Shown here: positions 59,307 through 64,000 of the stretch, one piece after another
How positions within the stretch are numbered: position 1 is the stretch's first letter
Layout of the letters: each line of letters opens with the position of its first letter
From: Nitrosomonas cryotolerans ATCC 49181
GTDB taxonomy: Bacteria; Pseudomonadota; Gammaproteobacteria; Burkholderiales; Nitrosomonadaceae
NCBI RefSeq assembly: GCF_900143275.1
Contig: NZ_FSRO01000001.1
Coordinates: forward strand, 310,001-374,000
Direction: 5' to 3'
Length of the DNA: 64,000 nucleotides
The notes under the pieces: generated by a model
The model's input: the letters and a program-made list of their open reading frames with translations, nothing else
What the model was told of the DNA's origin: nothing
The model's database searches: none
Made by a program: the position numbers and the translations under genes

Positions 59307-60137
59307 TTAAGCGACTTTTATCATTTTTGCGGCTTCTGCTTCATATTGATTTGGACTTTTGTATCCCAGATATGAATGTAGTCGGTAACTGTTGTAGAAC
59401 ATGGAAATATACTGCAATATATCCTGCTGTGCTTCATAGCGGGTCTGATAGCTTTTCCATTGGACACGCTCCTGTTTTAGGCTGCCAAAGAAACTTTCTG
59501 CAACAGCATTATCCCAACAATCACCCAGACGACTCATGCTTCCTATAAAACCATTATCTTTTAGCAATCTTCGATATTCTTTACTGGCATATTGTGACCC
59601 GCGATCCGAATGTACAATCAAACCAATTTGTGGTCGACGCTGCCATATGGCCATCCTCAACGTATCACAAACCAACCGCGCTTTCATTCTTGAACTCATA
59701 CCCCAACCAACTATTTTTCTGGAAAACAAATCAATTACAATCGCCAAATACAACCAACCTTCTTGCGTCCAGATGTATGTGATGTCACCAACATACACCT
59801 GATTTGGGCCAGCAACATCAAACTGTCGATTCAACTTATTATCGAATACCGGTTGTTTATGATTACTGTTCGTTGTTAATCTGTACTTCTTCCGGTGTCT
59901 TACCTGAACTCCAGTCTCTTTCATCAGGCTTCGAACTCTCCACCGACTAACCGTATAACCTATTGCATTTAAAGCCTTCTTTATTCTACGGCTACCATAG
60001 GTATAATGGCTGGATTCTGCAATATCAAAAATAATATCAATGAGTTTGATGTGATACGAATTATCAAAATAATTTGCTCGACGCCGAACATAATCATAAT
60101 ATGCACTACGACTCACCCTAAACAGCCGACACATCAT
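59307..60137 (-). CDS. IS3-family transposase OrfB (DDE integrase domain)
   Basis: 276 residues from the first ATG; the frame is open further upstream (VKYSFITQKKKTYPVG) so it can be made as an OrfAB fusion by -1 frameshifting near GCGAAAG at the end of orfA. HTH_21 region followed by the rve catalytic domain with Asp in YVGDITYIW, Asp in IVHSDRGSQYAS and Glu in DNAVAESFFGSLK. All three catalytic residues are present, so the enzyme looks intact. Confidence 0.92.
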   Translation of the reverse strand: MMCRLFRVSRSAYYDYVRRRANYFDNSYHIKLIDIIFDIAESSHYTYGSRRIKKALNAIGYTVSRWRVRSLMKETGVQVRHRKKYRLTTNSNHKQPVFDNKLNRQFDVAGPNQVYVGDITYIWTQEGWLYLAIVIDLFSRKIVGWGMSSRMKARLVCDTLRMAIWQRRPQIGLIVHSDRGSQYASKEYRRLLKDNGFIGSMSRLGDCWDNAVAESFFGSLKQERVQWKSYQTRYEAQQDILQYISMFYNSYRLHSYLGYKSPNQYEAEAAKMIKVA

Positions 60138-60181
60138 GCCAACTGGATAGGTCTTCTTCTTTTGGGTGATGAACGAATATT

Positions 60182-60478
60182 TTACTTCGTTTCTTTCGCG
60201 AAGAAGACCGCCGCCTCCTTTAGTATTTGTTTCTCCATCTTAAGCTGCTTGTTTTCTAACTTTAAACGTCGAATTTCCTCTTGTTCCGGCGTTAACTTTC
60301 CATTCCCTCGAAATGCCTGCCCATCATTATCCGCCTGGTATTCCTTGATCCATCGCCTGAGCATGTTGGCGTTGATCTCAAGGTTACATGCAGCTTCTGC
60401 AACTGTATAACTCTGATCCAATACCAAGCTTACTGCATCTAATTTAAATTCTTTTGTATATTGTTTTTTTGCTACCAT
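60182..60478 (-). CDS. IS3-family OrfA
   Basis: 98 residues: N-terminal helix-turn-helix (KQYTKEFKLDAVSLVLDQSYTVAEAA, NANMLRRWIKEYQ) and C-terminal leucine-zipper-like coiled coil (EEIRRLKLENKQLKMEKQILKEAAVFF). Ends 45 bp before the first ATG of orfB and is in the +1 frame relative to it. Confidence 0.92.
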   Translation of the reverse strand: MVAKKQYTKEFKLDAVSLVLDQSYTVAEAACNLEINANMLRRWIKEYQADNDGQAFRGNGKLTPEQEEIRRLKLENKQLKMEKQILKEAAVFFAKETK

Positions 60479-60688
60479 CTCTTCCTCCAGTTAAGAATAT
60501 TTTCTCTCAACCGGGGTGTCCGGGTCTATTAAACCATGCCATTGAGTTATGCGTGAGTGGAACAGATATCTATCTCCTATTCCTTGTTTCTGTGAAATCT
60601 TTCAACTCGGTTAATCTTCCTGTATAGATAAGATGAAAGTGTAGCAGAGCCGGTATTTACAAGATATTATTGGCCATCCTCTTTTGTC

Positions 60689-61465
60689 ATGAATATCAAT
60701 GGGTACATTAATATGAGTGCCTTATTAAGAATACGTTATATTAGCACGCATTATCTGTTGTTGCTCCTGCTCTTGGTACCTGTTTCCTGCCCAATTGCTG
60801 CACAATCATTGCATATTGATTCAAAGGGTTATGCTCTGGGTCAGCTAAGCGGTGTTCATCGAGAGCGGGCCGGGAATAGAGCTATACGTGGAGATATACT
60901 GCTTGGCCACGAAGGTAACTTCACTTTAAACCGTCAGCAAGTAGAGCAGCAACCTTCCGGTTTCATTGCCAATCCTTGGTCCTTTTGTTTCGAGGATGAT
61001 CGTTATGATGAGCTTGAGAAGCTCGTTGGCAGTTACGTTGTGCTGGAATACAAGACACCCAGGAAATCTGCGTTACTTTCTTGCTCTGCAATAAACGAGT
61101 TAATTCATATTTATCCGGTATCACAGCGTCGATTACTGAATCAGACTCAGTTCGTCACTGATGAGCTGGGTTTGCATAATGAAGTTTCATCCGGCGTTGA
61201 ATTCGGCGTAATCACGAATGTGATAGAGAGTGAGGAACGAAATAGACGATATTCTTTAACCTTGCAGGTTGGAAATAGCGGGAACCAATTTCGGCATTTT
61301 AATACGATGGATCCAGATCTATTTTACTTTGCCGTTGAATGTTTAAAAATGGCAGTAAATGTGAGAATACATTACATTGAGCAATTCTCCAAAGGGTTGC
61401 ATTATGATGGAGGCACGATATTGTATGTCTGGAAGGTAGAGATTCTCGGTCGGGGGGTAAATTAA
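60689..61465 (+). CDS. Unrecognised secreted protein
   Basis: Up to 258 residues; ATGs at 60689 and 60713 are both possible. The second gives a compact signal peptide (MSALLRIRYISTHYLLLLLL through CPIAAQS). The mature part has three cysteines (SFCFED, SCSAIN and VECLKM), no membrane segment, and mixed alpha/beta character (YVVLEYKTPRKSALLSCSA; ILYVWKVEILG). I do not recognise a family. It lies between an IS3 element and an IS200/IS605 element with no operon partner. Confidence 0.65.
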   Translation: MNINGYINMSALLRIRYISTHYLLLLLLLVPVSCPIAAQSLHIDSKGYALGQLSGVHRERAGNRAIRGDILLGHEGNFTLNRQQVEQQPSGFIANPWSFCFEDDRYDELEKLVGSYVVLEYKTPRKSALLSCSAINELIHIYPVSQRRLLNQTQFVTDELGLHNEVSSGVEFGVITNVIESEERNRRYSLTLQVGNSGNQFRHFNTMDPDLFYFAVECLKMAVNVRIHYIEQFSKGLHYDGGTILYVWKVEILGRGVN

Positions 61466-61582
61466 CAGTCTGCTATCAGATCTCATGAAAAACAGAGAGA
61501 GTGATAATGAGCAGTCTTTATCAAATAGCGCGTAAAACTTCGTCCTTCAGGGCGGAGATATAAGCGCACAGGCGAAGCCTGT

Positions 61583-61999
61583 TTAATGCGGTCTTTGCTG
61601 TTGTTCAATATATTGCTTAATAATCGAGAGTGGTGCTCCACCACAACTACCCGCAAAATAGCTTGGACTCCAAAGCATATTACCCCAAAGCTTATTTTTA
61701 ATTTCGGGATAATTCTCTTTGCGAATAAGTCGGCTTGAAACGCCTTTCAAACTATTTACCAAGTTAGAAATAGCAATTTTTGGTGGATAGTTAACTAAAA
61801 GGTGAATATGATCATGCTCACCGTTAAATTCCACCAATTCTGCTTCAAAATCCAAACACACGTTTTTAAATATTTCTTCCAAGTCAATTAATACCCTTCC
61901 GGAGAAAACATCTCTACGGTATTTTGTTACAAAGACCAAATGAACATGAAGATTAAAAACGCAATGTCTTCATGTTCTTACATCGTTATTAACTTGCAT
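61583..61999 (-). pseudogene. tnpA: TnpA (Y1 transposase) interrupted by a nonsense codon
   Basis: From the ATG at 61999 the frame reads MQVNNDVRT, then TGA at 61970-61972, then RHCVFNLHVHLVFVTKYRR and the rest of an IS200-type HUH transposase to 61583. The HUH pair is present (HDHIHLLV), as is LWSPSYFAGSCGG. Homologues have a sense codon where the TGA stands (GGA by a single change is likely). Re-initiation could only give an N-terminally short protein (from TTG at 61939, 118 residues). Probably inactive. Confidence 0.8.
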
Positions 62000-62029
62000 A
62001 AACCAATTCCTTTTTGTATAATTATAACC

Positions 62030-63262
62030 ATGAAGCAGATTATACGCAAAGCCTTTAAATCTCGACTCAATCCAAATTCTGACCAAGTACAGAAGATGGT
62101 TGAGTTTGCGGGTGCTAATCGGTTTGTTTGGAATAAAGCCTTAGCAATGAATCTGTTCAGATTAGAGCAGAAACAGCCATTGCTTTGGTACAACGAGTTG
62201 TCATTTTGGCTAAAGCTATGGAAATCCTCAGAAGATTATGGATTTCTAAAAACCGTTCATTCTCAACCGTTGCAACAAGCCTTAAAAAACTTAGAAAAAG
62301 CGTTCAAAGACGGTTTTGATAAAAAACAGCCTTTAAAACGGATTCCAAAATTCAAGAAAAAAGGTTTGAGTGACAGCTTTCGTTATCCACAAGGATTTAA
62401 GCTGGAGCAAGAGTCTAACAAAGTGTTCTTGCCTAAAATCGGTTGGGTGAAATATCGTAATTCACGCCAAGTCATTGGTGACGTTAAAAATATGACGATT
62501 TCCCGTAAAGGCGGTTATTGGTACGTGTCGATTCAGACTGAGTACGAGACCGAGCTAAAGCGTCATAGCTCAACCAGTATGATTGGTGTTGATATGGGCG
62601 TTACCCGCTTTGCAACCTTGTCAGACGGCTCATACGTAGAACCTTTAAACAGTTTTAGAAAGTTATCAAAGAAACTGGCTTTTGAACAGCGTAAGCTGTC
62701 TAAAAAAGTCCGTTTCTCTGCTAACTGGAAAAAGCAGAAACAAATCATTACCCGACTGCATGAGCGTATTGCCAATGCTCGTTTAGACTTCTTACACAAA
62801 ACCTCAACCGAAATCAGCAAAAATCACGCAATGGTCGTAGTTGAGAATTTAAAGATAGGAAACATGTCTAAGAGTGCCAAGGGCAGTGTTGAAAAGCATG
62901 GTAAAAACGTCAAAGCGAAATCGGGTCTAAACAAATCCATTCTTGACCAAGGATGGGGAATGTTCGTTTCGTTCTTGGAGTATAAACAGGCTTGTTCAGG
63001 CGGGGATGTATTGAAGGTAAACCCTCAATACACCTCTCAAACCTGCCCTAGATGTCAACATGTTAGTCGTGACAATCGCAAAAGCCAAAGTGCTTTTGAA
63101 TGTACAGAATGTGGATTTAAAGCCAATGCCGACTTGGTAGGTGCCTTGAATGTACTTGAGCGAGGATATCGCTTGTTAGCCTGTGGAGTTGAAACGTTAG
63201 TTTCGTCTAAGAAACAGGAACCAGTAGGCAGTAGCAATACAAACCTACTCTTAACGGCTTAA
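62030..63262 (+). CDS. tnpB: TnpB RNA-guided endonuclease of IS200/IS605
   Basis: 410 residues from the ATG at 62030 (MKQIIRKAFKSRLNP), the family-type start; the frame is open upstream but unlike TnpB. N-terminal helix-turn-helix/wedge region, then a RuvC-like nuclease with Asp188 in IGVDMGVTRFA, Glu272 in VVVENLKIGNM and Asp368 in ANADLVGALNVL. Between the last two lies a four-cysteine zinc finger (TCPRCQHV ... FECTECGFK). All catalytic residues are intact although tnpA is broken. TnpB proteins are known to cut DNA guided by RNA from the element's right end. Confidence 0.93.
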   Translation: MKQIIRKAFKSRLNPNSDQVQKMVEFAGANRFVWNKALAMNLFRLEQKQPLLWYNELSFWLKLWKSSEDYGFLKTVHSQPLQQALKNLEKAFKDGFDKKQPLKRIPKFKKKGLSDSFRYPQGFKLEQESNKVFLPKIGWVKYRNSRQVIGDVKNMTISRKGGYWYVSIQTEYETELKRHSSTSMIGVDMGVTRFATLSDGSYVEPLNSFRKLSKKLAFEQRKLSKKVRFSANWKKQKQIITRLHERIANARLDFLHKTSTEISKNHAMVVVENLKIGNMSKSAKGSVEKHGKNVKAKSGLNKSILDQGWGMFVSFLEYKQACSGGDVLKVNPQYTSQTCPRCQHVSRDNRKSQSAFECTECGFKANADLVGALNVLERGYRLLACGVETLVSSKKQEPVGSSNTNLLLTA

Positions 63263-63307
63263 TAAGTCGCTAGGAATCCCCTTCGTTTAGGAAGGGGAGG
63301 ATGTCAA
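63170..63307 (+). ncRNA. Probable TnpB guide (omega/re-) RNA scaffold region
   Basis: In IS200/IS605 elements the guide RNA scaffold spans the tnpB 3' end and the element's right end, and the guide is the flanking DNA. Here the region includes the terminal hairpin at 63279-63298. The guide would begin at 63308 (CCTGCTATCAAAGCTTATGC). Exact ends are inferred from the family, not seen directly. Confidence 0.5.
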
Positions 63308-63511
63308 CCTGCTATCAAAGCTTATGCTGAAGCAGGAATAGAGAAAAATCTGCATTGGTTCTATAGCAAGGGAAATATTGTGACCGTATTAGATAGTGCG
63401 ATTCATTCCCTGATTTCAGCCCCTGGTCCCGGTGGCATAGGGATGGATTTTGCAATGGCTGGCGTCAATCATAAGCCATTCGTAACCCGAATAGTCAATC
63501 AAGATTTCTAG

Positions 63512-63786
63512 TATTTTTTTAAACTCCCTTTTCGCGCCAGCGGATAAAGCGGCGGGGCGCATTGCTTCAACCCTCGTAATCCGACGACAAATCCCGCTGC
63601 GGTGTTTCCTCCGTGCGCATAAGGGGCTGTCGCGTAATTCAATTATTTGCGCCTTGATGCAAAAGATTTACTATTTTTCTTAAGATAGTAGTCTAGATGC
63701 TGCGTAAACAGTGACTAAATAGTAGTTATATCTATGAGATTTGTTAGATTGATGCGGTTTTAGCTGATTCTGGACGCAATGGCTCC
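63512..63786. other. Non-coding segment with a GC-rich patch
   Basis: 275 bp between the split reading frame and the terminal transposase fragment. Bases about 63530-63640 are clearly richer in GC than the surroundings, as if from a different source; no protein similarity was recognised there. The rest is AT-rich. Confidence 0.35.
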
Positions 63787-64000
63787 TCAAGAAAAGACGA
63801 GACCAGATGGATTAAGCACTAAAATACGTTTGAGGTTGAAACTGATTGCAGACATAAACGCAGCAAATTGATTCTTGGCGATACCGCGATAACGCACGTT
63901 TCGGTTACGTTTAGAGAAAACGCGTTCATAAGGCATTCTCAAGTGACTGAGCCAGCGATCTTTGTCATGATTTTTCGCTAGCATGTGATTCATCATGATT
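63787..64000 (-). CDS. Transposase C-terminal part (probably IS5 family), cut by the window edge
   Basis: The minus-strand frame ends at 63787 and runs off the right edge. About 70 residues are visible, including LRMPYERVFSKRNRNVRYRG and IAKNQFAAFMSAISFNLKRI, a pattern typical of the C-terminus of IS5-group DDE transposases. The catalytic Glu region and the rest lie outside. Family assignment is by resemblance only. Confidence 0.7.
   Translation of the reverse strand, partial: IMMNHMLAKNHDKDRWLSHLRMPYERVFSKRNRNVRYRGIAKNQFAAFMSAISFNLKRILVLNPSGLVFS

Larger units (their letters stand above)
59281..60536 (-). mobile_element. IS3-family insertion sequence
   Basis: About 1,256 bp with imperfect terminal inverted repeats: left TGGTCAAGTAAAACCGTACA then CCCCAGTTAAG; right end, read inward, TGGTTTAATAGACCCGGACA then CCCCGGTTGAG. 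It contains orfA and orfB in the usual -1 frame relation. The ends begin TG and finish CA as is typical. I could not see an obvious target duplication, so the exact ends may be off by a few bases. Confidence 0.88.
61522..63307. mobile_element. IS200/IS605-family element (tnpA broken, tnpB intact)
   Basis: 1,786 bp. Left boundary after CTTTAT at 61521; subterminal left hairpin CTTCGTCC-TTCA-GGGCGGAG at about 61539-61558. Right subterminal hairpin CCCCTTCGTTTAGGAAGGGG near 63279-63298, ending in TCAA at 63304-63307, like IS608-type cleavage sites. No terminal inverted repeats and no target duplication, as expected. tnpA and tnpB are divergent, as in IS605. The boundaries are supported because joining 61521 to 63308 restores a reading frame. 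Confidence 0.85.
61507..63511 (+). pseudogene. 72-codon reading frame split by the IS200/IS605 element
   Basis: Five codons lie left of the element (ATG AGC AGT CTT TAT, 61507-61521) and 67 codons plus TAG lie right of it (63308-63511). Joined they give a 72-residue protein starting MSSLYPAIKAYAEAGIEK and ending FVTRIVNQDF, in one frame with no stop. I do not recognise the product. A weak AGAGAG precedes the ATG. The frame may itself be the remnant of a larger gene. Confidence 0.6.

Noticed and set aside
61470..63317. CTGCTATCA occurs on both sides of the IS200/IS605 element (61470-61478 and 63309-63317), with weaker similarity beyond
   Set aside because: The left copy lies 43 bp outside the element end, this family does not make target duplications, and the frame-restoring junction explains the boundary better. 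Probably coincidence.

Overview
The window is a piece of chromosome from a betaproteobacterial ammonia oxidiser, most likely a Nitrosomonas-type organism. The decisive evidence is the hydroxylamine-oxidation cluster haoA-haoB-cycA-cycB at 28.4-32.7 kb: an octahaem HAO with the P460 cross-link tyrosine, tetrahaem cytochrome c554 and a NapC-type cytochrome cM552. The moderately AT-rich composition and the housekeeping gene order (gpmA-envC-ctpA-moeB divergent from rhodanese-grxC-secB-gpsA; ftsK-lolA-rarA-serS) fit that group. Species cannot be named from this window.

Layout. 0-3.7 kb: ribF-ileS on the minus strand, with ileS running off the left edge. 3.8-5.5 kb: two translationally coupled methyltransferases predicted to make glycine betaine from glycine. 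5.8-13.2 kb: the two divergent housekeeping operons. 13.5-16.8 kb: hupB, tRNA-Val, tRNA-Asp and ppiD, convergent with fabI. 16.9-20.1 kb: a peptide-type ABC lipoprotein and one permease without a second permease or an ATPase. 20.7-27.0 kb: a DUF2254 membrane protein and glxR-glcDEF for glycolate salvage, which suits an organism with a Calvin cycle. 27.4-32.8 kb: an unrecognised His/Gly-rich membrane-anchored protein, then the hao cluster ending at a strong hairpin. 33-46.7 kb: rhlE, tex, rdgC, serS, rarA, lolA, ftsK. 46.9-49.6 kb: a Fur-box-like site and tonB-exbB-exbD-fecR-like genes. 49.7-52.5 kb: a dicarboxylate/amino-acid symporter and a DegQ/DegS-type protease separated by a (CT)17 tract. 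52.6-64 kb: an accessory stretch with a decayed IS200/IS605 element, an alpha carbonic anhydrase, trxC, cbpA-cbpM, a PhoX-like protein, an IS3-family element, an IS200/IS605 element with intact tnpB but nonsense-interrupted tnpA, and the end of another transposase.

The genes combine an autotrophic nitrifier's energy metabolism (hao cluster) with carbon handling (carbonic anhydrase, glycolate oxidation), osmoadaptation (betaine synthesis), iron uptake energisation (TonB/ExbBD) and envelope maintenance.

The most striking structure not explained by genes is an ~89-bp dispersed repeat with ~15-bp terminal inverted repeats (GAGACCTTTGCAAAA type). It occurs at least seven times in 64 kb, always between genes, and two copies are flanked by perfect 5-bp direct repeats: a MITE-like family. 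A second is the IS200/IS605 element: joining its two flanks restores a 72-codon reading frame, so the insertion point can be read to the base.
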